Assembly (NCBI GenBank): GCA_002197525.1
Contig: NFUN01000057.1
Span: forward strand, 1 to 55,410
Reading direction: 5' to 3'
From: Acidobacteria subdivision 13 bacterium RH2 MAG17b
GTDB lineage: Bacteria; Acidobacteriota; Terriglobia; UBA7540
Length of the DNA stretch: 55,410 nt
Of this stretch, positions 48,411 to 55,410 are shown one piece after another; within the stretch, counting starts at the first letter, position 1; each line of letters begins with the position of its first letter. A program made the translations under genes and the position numbers. The notes beneath the pieces are model-generated. The model had not been told where the DNA came from and did no database searches. It saw only the letters and a program-made list of their open reading frames with translations.

Positions 48411-49176
48411 GGTGAACTTTTTCTGCTCCGGGCGCTGAAATCGCTTCTTGAATTTCCGCCGCAACCGCGTCCGCCGCCGCCGCCGGATCAGCAGCGCCGG
48501 TGATGGGGCGGCCCACCACCAAATAGTCCGCTCCGGCTCGAATCGCATCCGCGGGAGTTGAAACGCGAGCCTGATCCTGCGCTGCTGAGGCGGCCGGCCG
48601 GATGCCGGGCGTGACGATGATGAATTTTTGACCACATGCCGCCCGGATGGCCGCCGCTTCCTTTGCCGAGGCCACCACGCCGTCCATGCCTGCCCTCTGC
48701 GCAAGCTGCGCCAGGCGAATGACCGCCTCCTCGGGGGTTCCGGCGAGGCCAATTTCCTGAAGGTCTTCCGGCGTCAAGCTGGTGAGCGCCGTGACTGCAA
48801 GAATCAAAGGCCGGCTCGCGCCGGAGCTGACGCTTTCCACACCCTCGCGCGCCGCAGCCATCATCTTGCGGCCGCCGGAGGCGTGGACGTTGATCATGCG
48901 AACGCCCAGTTGCGCCGCTTCGCGCGCTGCGGCCCGCACCGTGTTTGGAATGTCGTGAAACTTCAGATCCAGGAACACTCCTTCGCCGCGCGCCGCCAGC
49001 CCGCGCGGAAGCGCCGGACCTTCGGCGCCAAAAAGCTCCATGCCCACTTTGAACATTCCCACGTGGCCGTGCAACTTTCCGGCCATTCGCGAGGCCGCGT
49101 CAGAGCTGGGAAGATCGAGGGCGACGATCAAGCGCTCACGTGCCGCAGAAGCTGAAGCGTTTTCCATGGTTGCCAT
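48403..49176 (-). CDS. pyrF: Orotidine 5'-phosphate decarboxylase
   Basis: Final enzyme of UMP synthesis. LIVALDLPS is the first strand, and [13 protein letters not shown] carries the catalytic D-x-K-x-x-D set. [16 protein letters not shown] and [19 protein letters not shown] are phosphate-binding segments. At 257 aa the size is right for the type I family. The start is ATG 49174-49176 (MATMEN); the ATG at 49167 is an alternative. It precedes pyrE with an eight-base overlap. Confidence 0.93.
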   Translation of the reverse strand: MATMENASASAARERLIVALDLPSSDAASRMAGKLHGHVGMFKVGMELFGAEGPALPRGLAARGEGVFLDLKFHDIPNTVRAAAREAAQLGVRMINVHASGGRKMMAAAREGVESVSSGASRPLILAVTALTSLTPEDLQEIGLAGTPEEAVIRLAQLAQRAGMDGVVASAKEAAAIRAACGQKFIIVTPGIRPAASAAQDQARVSTPADAIRAGADYLVVGRPITGAADPAAAADAVAAEIQEAISAPGAEKVHHV

Positions 49177-49321
49177 TTTATGGGATGCTCGCGGAAAGTT
49201 AAACCAAAAGTTCGTGCTCCTTCGGTGATTCGCCGCTGTTTGAGGAGCGCGCGCTTGCGACAGCCGGAGCCGAAAGCGGTTGCGCGAAACGGGCGAAGCC
49301 GCTATTCTGGCGATTAACCGA

Positions 49322-49708
49322 ATGCCAGCACCTTGCCGCAAATGCGGCGCGACCAAAACCGAACCTATCCGCCGCGGCTTGACTTATCAGTTGTCCCGCG
49401 CCCTCGGCTATCGCTTGCGAAAGTGCGCGCGATGCCGGCGCTGGCGGCTTCTGCCGGGAAGTGTATTTAAGCGGCCGGGCAGCGTACCGCTGCCTAGTTA
49501 CGCGACGGCGGCGCGCCCCGGCCAAGATCAACCGGCCGCGCCCTGGGCTGCAAGCGATTTCGATCCGGACGGATTCGACGGCTGCCCGCGCTGCGGCGGG
49601 CGCAACTTTGACCAGACGCCGCGCAATGGGTTGGAGCGCATCCTCGGGCGCGCGCCGATGGCGCGCTGCCGGGACTGCCACCGACGGTTCACCTACCCTA
49701 AACCGTGA
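49322..49708 (+). CDS. Double zinc-ribbon protein of unknown function
   Basis: A 128-aa basic protein with two zinc ribbons: CRKCG with CARC at residues about 5-44 and CPRCGG with CRDC at about 86-122, both followed by similar aromatic/basic ends ([16 protein letters not shown]). No other domain is evident. The two ribbons look like a duplication with a variable linker. The start is ATG 49322 (MPAPCRKCG); an earlier in-frame ATG at 49280 would add 14 residues. It is divergent from pyrF and upstream of murJ. It could bind nucleic acid, but no family name is known to me. Confidence 0.65.
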   Translation: MPAPCRKCGATKTEPIRRGLTYQLSRALGYRLRKCARCRRWRLLPGSVFKRPGSVPLPSYATAARPGQDQPAAPWAASDFDPDGFDGCPRCGGRNFDQTPRNGLERILGRAPMARCRDCHRRFTYPKP

Positions 49709-49798
49709 AAAACTCGTGAGACGGGTAGATCTCCCCATCTGGCCTTCGTCCGCTGCCGGAGCCACGACCCAGAGTGAGCGCGCGCCCAGCCGCAACCT

Positions 49799-51367
49799 AT
49801 GCCTGCTGAATCCACTCCGTCCGTCCGCCGCCTTATCGTTCAATCCGCAGGCATTGTAATGGCCAGTGTGTTGCTCAGCCGGGTGCTGGGATTTCTGCGC
49901 GACTGGACGGTGGCTCACCAGATCGGTTCGAACGCCGTCACCGACGCCTACTACGCGGCCTTCACACTGCCCGATTTCCTGAACTACCTCGTCGCCGGCG
50001 GCTCCTTGAGCCTCACCTTCATTCCGATTCTGACGCGCTGCATGGCCGAGCAGCGCGAGGAGGAAGGATGGCGCGTCTTTTCCACCGTCATCACCGTTAT
50101 GGATATTCTGGTGGTCGCCGGGATTGTGCTCGGAGAGATTTTCGCGCCCGCGCTCGTGCGCGTGATCGCGCCCGGTTTTCGCGGCGCGGAACAGGACAGA
50201 GTAATATCTCTCACGCGGCTGATGCTCCCGGCGCAGTTCTGCTTTTATCAGGGCGGCATCCTGAGCGCCGTGCAGTACGCCAAGGGGCAATTCGTGCTGC
50301 CGTCGCTTGCGCCGATCGTTTACAACGTCGGAATCATCCTGGGCGGGGTGTTGCTTTCCGCGCGGTTCGGGATCACCGGCTTTGCGATCGGCGTGCTCGC
50401 GGGGGCTTTCGCCGGCAACTTCTTGCTGCAAGTCTATGGCGCGCGCCGCGCCGGAGCGCGTTTTCATCCCTGCCTCGATCTGAGAAATCCGGACTTCAAA
50501 CTGTTCGTCAAGCTGACGCTTCCGATTATGCTGGCATTTTCCATCATCTACACCGATGACTGGATCATCCGCTGGTTCGGCTCCTACCTTGCGCCGGCTT
50601 CCATCACCTGGCTCAGTTACGGCAAGACGCTGATGCGGGTGCCGCTGGGGATTCTGGGGCAGGCGGTGGGCGTGGCCTCCTTCCCGTTCCTCGCGCAGCT
50701 TTATTCCGAGGGCAAATTCGAGGAGCTCAGCCGCACGCTGAACGCCACGCTGAAGGGCGTGATCCTGCTGCTGGTTCCCATCTCGCTCCTGACCATCGCG
50801 CAGCGCGAGCCGCTTGTCACCCTTGTGTTTTTGCACACCCGCATGAAAGCTCCGGACCTCGCCGCCACCGCCGCGACGCTCGGAATGTTTTCCATCGGAA
50901 TGTTCGCCTGGGGCGCCCAGAACATCCTGGCGCGCGGATTTTATTCGATGCGGGATACGCTCACTCCCGCGCTCACCGGCACGCTGATGACTTTCCTCAA
51001 CCTGCCGGTTTACTGGTTTCTTTCGCATCGTCTCGCGCACGTGGGCCTGGCGCTGGCAAGCTCGGTTGGAGTGATTGTGTATGCCACGATCCTTTTCTTC
51101 CTGCTCAACCGGCGCATTCGCAATCTGCGAGCCGGAGAGGTGCTGGGGTTCTTCGCCCGGGTGTGCGTGACGGCGGCGGTGGCCGCCCTGGCGTGCCATC
51201 AAGTGATGCATTGGCTTGAAGCGCGCGTCAACTGGCGGAGCAGTCACGGGGCGCTGCTGGTGCTCGCCGGGGCGAGCGCGGCAGGATTCATCGCGGCCGT
51301 GGCGATGGCGAAGGTTCTCCGCATCCGCGAACTCGATCCTTATCTCGCGCGGCTTGGCTTGCGGTGA
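49799..51367 (+). CDS. murJ: Lipid II flippase
   Basis: Polytopic membrane protein that moves lipid II across the inner membrane for cell-wall synthesis. The 522-aa sequence has about 14 hydrophobic segments and family phrases such as SRVLGFLRDWTVAHQIGSNAVTD, YYAAFTLPDFLNYLVAGGSLS and GQAVGVASFPFLAQLYSEG. It fits MurJ/MviN well. A minus-strand frame over this gene is a shadow. It stands downstream of the zinc-ribbon gene and is convergent with mnmE, with about 100 bases between. Confidence 0.92.
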   Translation: MPAESTPSVRRLIVQSAGIVMASVLLSRVLGFLRDWTVAHQIGSNAVTDAYYAAFTLPDFLNYLVAGGSLSLTFIPILTRCMAEQREEEGWRVFSTVITVMDILVVAGIVLGEIFAPALVRVIAPGFRGAEQDRVISLTRLMLPAQFCFYQGGILSAVQYAKGQFVLPSLAPIVYNVGIILGGVLLSARFGITGFAIGVLAGAFAGNFLLQVYGARRAGARFHPCLDLRNPDFKLFVKLTLPIMLAFSIIYTDDWIIRWFGSYLAPASITWLSYGKTLMRVPLGILGQAVGVASFPFLAQLYSEGKFEELSRTLNATLKGVILLLVPISLLTIAQREPLVTLVFLHTRMKAPDLAATAATLGMFSIGMFAWGAQNILARGFYSMRDTLTPALTGTLMTFLNLPVYWFLSHRLAHVGLALASSVGVIVYATILFFLLNRRIRNLRAGEVLGFFARVCVTAAVAALACHQVMHWLEARVNWRSSHGALLVLAGASAAGFIAAVAMAKVLRIRELDPYLARLGLR

Positions 51368-51473
51368 CGCGGCGCCGCCCTTGATTTCGCGCGCCTTCAA
51401 GAGAGCAAGCAGCGCGGCAAGTTCAACCGCAACCTTATGCCAAGGCGCGAAGCCGCCAAGAAGGACTCCTGCG

Positions 51474-52967
51474 CTACTTCCCCACGCAAAATGTCGAAAA
51501 AATCTTTCCCAGCACATCATCCACCGTGGTCGCGCCGGTGAGGGCGTCGAGCGCGTGTAAAGCGTCGTAAAGGTCCAATAGAAGCATTTCGTGAGGGACG
51601 CGGCGGCCCGCGGCTTCGCGGGCTTTGGCGAGAGAGCCGACCGCCGCCTCAATCGCTTGCTGGTGGCGGAGGTTGGTGATGAATTCGCCTTCAGGCGCAA
51701 GCTCGCGCACCGGCGCGGCCAGAGCGAGGATTTTTTCCCTAAGCTCAGGCACGCCGCCGCCCGTGAGCGCGGACACCCACGCCGTCTCGACCGCTATGGC
51801 GGGAGCCGCCTGCGCGGTGGAGCGCACCGGCGCGGCGCCGCGAGGTGCGAACCCATCGCACCTCTGATCCCGGCTGCGCTCTTCGTCATGGGCTGACACC
51901 TTCTGCGCAAGCTCCTCGGGCGCGAGCCGCGGTGGCAGGTCCGCCTTGTTGCACGCCACGACCGTTGGGCCGAGCGGATAAATTTTCGCAAACAGGCGGC
52001 TGTCTTCTTCCGTCCAGCCTTCCGAAGCGTCGATGACAAGCACTCTGAGATCGGAATCCGCCACCGCTTGCAGGGATTTTTCCACGCCGATCTTTTCGAC
52101 CCGGTCTGAAGTCTGGCGGATGCCTGCCGTATCCACCAGCCGCAGCGGAACGCCGCCCAGGCTGGCCGTTTCGCTGACCAGGTCGCGAGTAGTTCCGGGA
52201 ACTTCCGTCACGATGGCCCTGTCTTCGTTCAGCAGCCGGTTGAAGAGGCTGGATTTCCCCACGTTCGGGCGTCCGGCGAGGGCCAGACTGAAGCCTTCGC
52301 GAACGATGCGGCCGTATTCATAGGTTTTGGCGAAGGTGGCGAGGCCAGCCTGTACGCTTTCGATCCGCGCGGCAATTTCTTCCCACACTGAAACGGGCAC
52401 GTCGTCTTCGGCAAAGTCGATTCCTGCTTCAAGGCGGGCGATCAGATCGACCAGGATTTCCTTCGTGGGGCGCACCCGCGCAGACATCGAGCCCTCCATC
52501 TGCTGCGCGGCGACGCGCGCCTGAAAGAGGGTGCGAGAATCAATCAGATCGCGCACTGCCTCCGCCTGGGTCAGGTCCAGCCGTCCGTTCAAGAAAGCTC
52601 GCAACGTGAACTCGCCCGGCTCAGCGGCGCGCGCGCCCCGCGCAACGCAGCATTCCACCAAGTAATTCAGAATCACCGGCGCGCCGTGGCATGAGATTTC
52701 CACCACATCTTCACCCGTGTAAGAGCGCGGCTTGCGGAAGCAGGTGACCAGCACCTGATCCAGAACCCGGCCGGTTTGCGTGTCCAAAAACTCGCCGCGC
52801 GTGGCGCGGCGGTCTTCAGGCGAGGGCTGAGGGAGACGGACGAGGGTTGCAGCCAATTCAAGCGCCCGGCTGCCCGAGAGCCGCACCACGCCAATGCCGC
52901 CGCGTCCTGGAGGCGTGGCGATGGCGACGATGGTTTCGTCGTCGAACGTGGACGGCCAGTTAAACAT
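51474..52967 (-). CDS. mnmE: tRNA modification GTPase
   Basis: With MnmG it makes the 5-carboxymethylaminomethyl group on wobble uridine of tRNA. The N-terminal domain (about 1-120) has GGIGVVRLSGSRALEL and the folate-binding portion. The G domain contains GRPNVGKSSLFNRLL (about 225-240), DTAGIRQTSD and NKADLPP. The C-terminal FCVGK is the conserved Cys-x-Gly-Lys end. The length of 497 aa is slightly above average because of an insert of about 40 residues between NKADLPP and WVSALTG, which includes a perfect nine-base palindrome in DNA (51842-51864). It follows jag and yidC in a common arrangement. Confidence 0.93.
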   Translation of the reverse strand: MFNWPSTFDDETIVAIATPPGRGGIGVVRLSGSRALELAATLVRLPQPSPEDRRATRGEFLDTQTGRVLDQVLVTCFRKPRSYTGEDVVEISCHGAPVILNYLVECCVARGARAAEPGEFTLRAFLNGRLDLTQAEAVRDLIDSRTLFQARVAAQQMEGSMSARVRPTKEILVDLIARLEAGIDFAEDDVPVSVWEEIAARIESVQAGLATFAKTYEYGRIVREGFSLALAGRPNVGKSSLFNRLLNEDRAIVTEVPGTTRDLVSETASLGGVPLRLVDTAGIRQTSDRVEKIGVEKSLQAVADSDLRVLVIDASEGWTEEDSRLFAKIYPLGPTVVACNKADLPPRLAPEELAQKVSAHDEERSRDQRCDGFAPRGAAPVRSTAQAAPAIAVETAWVSALTGGGVPELREKILALAAPVRELAPEGEFITNLRHQQAIEAAVGSLAKAREAAGRRVPHEMLLLDLYDALHALDALTGATTVDDVLGKIFSTFCVGK

Positions 52968-52994
52968 CGAATGCAGCGCGCCCTCGGAGCGCGA

Positions 52995-53531
52995 TCAGCG
53001 CCGGCGTCCGGGGGGAGGGGAAGAGGGCAGAATCACAACGTGGCGCGCTGAGCCGAATCCCTGGCTCTCCGTGCGCACGTCCGGCCGGTCTTTTAACGCC
53101 AGGTGCACCGCCCAGCGGTCTGCCGCGTTCATCGGATTCAGGGCGAACGGCTCGCCGGAATCCAAGGCCCGCCCGGCGGCCAGTTGCGCCATCAGCTTCA
53201 ATTCTTCAGCCCGCATTTTGCGGGCGCCCCGGCAGTCAAAGCTGATTTTGGTGAAAAGCTCATCCTCCACGCGAGCGGCTTTCGCAGCAATGTGGGCGAA
53301 GGCGTCGAGAAGCTCGGCGTGCGCTGCGAGCAGCAAATCCGCGTCAGGACCAGAAAAATCCACGATCCATTCGGGGGCGTCCGGATCACCGGTCGAAGGC
53401 TTGCGAACCACGACGCTCAACGCAAATCCGCCCGCTTGGATGATTTTGCCGAGCAGAATCTCAATCGAGCGCAAGGCGCTCTCAGGAGTCCGGGCGCTGG
53501 GCGGAACGGGTTGGGCGATTTGTCCGGTCAT
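52995..53531 (-). CDS. jag: Jag/KhpB-like R3H RNA-binding protein
   Basis: Binds RNA and is usually encoded beside yidC. The 178-aa protein contains a KH-like part (about 20-110, with ALSVVVRKPSTGD and EWIVDFSGPDADLLL) and an R3H domain at about 115-170 (DSGEPFALNPMNAADRWAVHLALK, SQGFGSARHVVILP). The N-terminal Jag_N domain of longer homologues is absent. The short Arg-rich end is PPPGRRR. It lies between yidC (upstream, after the repeat element) and mnmE. Confidence 0.8.
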   Translation of the reverse strand: MTGQIAQPVPPSARTPESALRSIEILLGKIIQAGGFALSVVVRKPSTGDPDAPEWIVDFSGPDADLLLAAHAELLDAFAHIAAKAARVEDELFTKISFDCRGARKMRAEELKLMAQLAAGRALDSGEPFALNPMNAADRWAVHLALKDRPDVRTESQGFGSARHVVILPSSPPPGRRR

Positions 53532-53573
53532 CGTTTGCAGGATCGAATTTCTTTGAACATCGAGGCCGAGTCC

Positions 53574-53696
53574 AGAGTCTGTGTGACAACTGCGGCTGTA
53601 GCGGCGGTCTGTGACCGCCGGTCTTTATTTTTCAAGTGCTTCGGCGATCATAGATCGCCGCACCAACGCAAAAACGGCAGTTGTCACACAGACTCT
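53574..53696. repeat. Complete MITE/REPIN-like element
   Basis: A 123-base element with perfect 20-base inverted ends: AGAGTCTGTGTGACAACTGC at 53574-53593 and its reverse complement at 53677-53696. Between them are two hairpins (GGCGGTCTGTGACCGCC and CGGCGATCATAGATCGCCG). It lies between yidC and jag. A copy of the left part appears at 10-68. It looks like a non-autonomous mobile repeat; no coding frame is seen. Confidence 0.8.
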
Positions 53697-53705
53697 CCAG
53701 CCCGA

Positions 53706-55406
53706 TCAACCTTTCACCGCGACCGGCTTGCGCGCGCCGGGCGCCTGGGTGCGCCCCGAAGCCGCGGCGGCTGGCCCTGACGGCTGCGGCGGAGACATCC
53801 GGTTGATGATCACCTGCTGCGCGATGGCGACCACATTGTAGGTGAGGTAATAGAGCACAACTCCGGAGGCGAGCCGGAAAAAGATGATGCCCACCATCAG
53901 CGGCATAAACATCATCATGCGTTGCTGCGCAGGGTCTGCGGTGGGCATGGGCGTCATTCTCTGCATGATGAAGGACGCGACGATCATGATCGAAGGCAGA
54001 ATGTAAAGGTGATCGGGGGCAGCAAGGTCTTTGACCCAAAGTATCCAGGGAGCGTGCCTGATGGCGATGCTGGACTCCAGCACCTCGTAAAATCCGTAAA
54101 TGATGGGAAGCTGCGCCACCATCGGCAGGCAGCCGCCGAGCGGATTTACCCCGTGATCCTGGTACAGCTTCATGATTTCCTGATTCATGCGCTGCCGGCG
54201 CGGATCATTCATCTTGTATTGCTTATAGCGGTTCTGAATATCCTTCATCATCGGCGCGATCTTCTGCATGGCCTGAGCCGAGCGGAGGCTCTTTAGCTTG
54301 AGCGGAAAGAAAGCCGTATTGATGAGCACCGTCAGAAGGACGATCGCCCAGCCCCAGTTGTGCACCCAATGGTGGTTGAGCCATCGCATCCCCAGGAACA
54401 GCGGTTTCGCGAAGAAGCTGAACCAGCCGAAGTTCACCAGTCCGCCCAGCGCCGGATTTTCCGCGTCCAGCACGTCCATATCCTTGGGCGCGACGAAAAG
54501 GCTAAAGGCCAGCGGTTCCGGCAGCGGCGTTCCCAGGACGGCCACGAGCGGTTGGGGCGGCTGTTTTTCTTTCCAGCCCGGCGGGTTCCAGGCGCGGCGC
54601 GCAAAGCGGAAAATTGCCTGCGGCGAAGCGGGCAAGAAAATGCCGGCGAAGTAGAGATCCTCAAGGCCGGCGAATTGGAGCGGTCCCGGAATCATCGTCT
54701 CGTTCTTGACCTTCTTCTCCGCCACGGTCTTGATGCCGCCGCCTTGATCGTAAAACGCCTGGCTGGTGTTATCCTTCACGGCTTGAGGCAAGGCCTGATC
54801 GCCGAAGCCGCCAGGCCACTGGACCGAGACGGGAAGATAGCGCCGGCCGTCGAAGACGCTGACGGCTACTTTCACCGCGTAGCCGGGACCGAATGACAAC
54901 TGCTTGCGGACTTGGATCGCGCCGTCACTGTAAGTGAAGGTAATGGTTTGCGGCGCCTGAAGGGAGGCAGCGGAAGGGCTGGCAACAAACACCGCGGAGT
55001 TCAGCTTGGAGGCAAGGTTCGCATCGGCAAGCTCAAGGCTGAGAGGGTACCCAACCGTGGCGCAGGCGTTGCCGTTCACCACGTCCAGCGGCTTGTCATT
55101 CGCGTCCTGATACTTCTTCAAAACCCAGCTTTTAACGACCGCGCCCAAGGTGGAAAACGTGACGCGGTACAGCTTGCTGTCAATGACGATTTCTTCGGGA
55201 AGCTGGCCCTGAACCACTGGGAGGGCGACCCGCTGCGGGGCTTGCGTGGCCGCTGGAGCAGCCAATTTTACGCTCACAGGAGCAGGCTTGTTTGCCCCAA
55301 GCGGAGACGGAGGCGGCGCGGGCATGAAGAACATCCGCCACACGATCAGGAAAGCGAACGACAGGCCGAACGCCACCAGGAGACGCTTTTCGTTATCCAT
55401 TTCCAT
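53706..55406 (-). CDS. yidC: Membrane protein insertase
   Basis: Inserts and folds inner-membrane proteins. The N-terminal signal anchor (KRLLVAFGLSFAFLIVWRMF) is followed by a large periplasmic beta domain (about 45-340) and the conserved C-terminal helices (WAIVLLTVLINTAFFPLKLK, NPLGGCLPMVAQLPIIYGFY). The protein is 566 aa, as is usual in Gram-negative bacteria. The frame can start at 55406 or, more likely, at ATG 55398-55400 (MDNEKRLL). The window ends just upstream, so the rpmH/rnpA genes that commonly precede it are not visible. The C-terminus is basic and Pro/Ala rich. Confidence 0.95.
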   Translation of the reverse strand: MEMDNEKRLLVAFGLSFAFLIVWRMFFMPAPPPSPLGANKPAPVSVKLAAPAATQAPQRVALPVVQGQLPEEIVIDSKLYRVTFSTLGAVVKSWVLKKYQDANDKPLDVVNGNACATVGYPLSLELADANLASKLNSAVFVASPSAASLQAPQTITFTYSDGAIQVRKQLSFGPGYAVKVAVSVFDGRRYLPVSVQWPGGFGDQALPQAVKDNTSQAFYDQGGGIKTVAEKKVKNETMIPGPLQFAGLEDLYFAGIFLPASPQAIFRFARRAWNPPGWKEKQPPQPLVAVLGTPLPEPLAFSLFVAPKDMDVLDAENPALGGLVNFGWFSFFAKPLFLGMRWLNHHWVHNWGWAIVLLTVLINTAFFPLKLKSLRSAQAMQKIAPMMKDIQNRYKQYKMNDPRRQRMNQEIMKLYQDHGVNPLGGCLPMVAQLPIIYGFYEVLESSIAIRHAPWILWVKDLAAPDHLYILPSIMIVASFIMQRMTPMPTADPAQQRMMMFMPLMVGIIFFRLASGVVLYYLTYNVVAIAQQVIINRMSPPQPSGPAAAASGRTQAPGARKPVAVKG

Positions 55407-55410
55407 TTAA

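Noticed and set aside
49199-51700. 833-codon open frame on the minus strand opposite murJ
   Set aside because: It is rich in Arg, His, Gln and Gly with no domain, and murJ on the plus strand is a clear family member. Long antisense frames are common at this GC content.

Overview
The window reads as a chromosome segment of a GC-rich soil bacterium, most likely an Acidobacteriota relative. That assignment is inferred from the general look of the proteins, the very frequent short palindromic repeats between genes, and blocks such as rplU-rpmA-obgE-nadD-rsfS and yidC-jag-mnmE. No rRNA or tRNA gene, which would settle the taxonomy, was recognised.

Layout. Positions 1-4,700 carry host genes: an unrecognised protein, a cystathionine beta-synthase-type enzyme with a CBS pair, a RodZ-like cell-shape protein and a helical-repeat protein. 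Positions 4,871-31,870 hold about 27 kb of phage-type genes, all on the minus strand, read from 31.9 kb down to 4.9 kb: lysozyme-like protein, winged-helix protein, Mu gp27-like small terminase, Mu gp28-like large terminase, a small lysis-like cluster, a papain-type protease, a DUF935 portal, two very large proteins with signal peptides, a Mu I/Z-like protease/scaffold pair, decoration and capsid proteins, connector proteins, a non-contractile tail set, and a giant tail-tip protein split by a frameshift. The head genes resemble those of transposable Mu/B3/D3112-type phages and the tail looks siphovirus-like. No transposase, integrase, repressor or replication gene is visible, so the locus is either a decayed prophage or a domesticated particle or gene-transfer-agent-like element. 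A metallophosphoesterase gene at 32.2-33.6 kb shares an unusual four-copy 9-bp direct repeat with the promoter side of the phage operon, which suggests it belongs to the same unit.

Positions 33,858-46,336 are a long minus-strand run of host genes read from rplU (with a clear sigma70-type promoter) through rpmA, obgE, nadD, rsfS, cobO, accD, folC, plsC, a LolA-like protein, hslV, hslU, a fibronectin-III lipoprotein and a Rieske protein to mutM. Positions 46,496-55,406 carry pyrC (+) facing pyrF-pyrE (-), a double zinc-ribbon protein and murJ (+), and the yidC-jag-mnmE set (-).

The most notable points are the particle-only phage locus with its shared 9-bp iterons; the two exported giant proteins inside its head module, one of which seems to take its signal peptide from a dispersed palindromic repeat; the tail-tip protein with a glycosidase-like barrel broken by a frameshift; and several families of short repeats shared by phage and host spacers.
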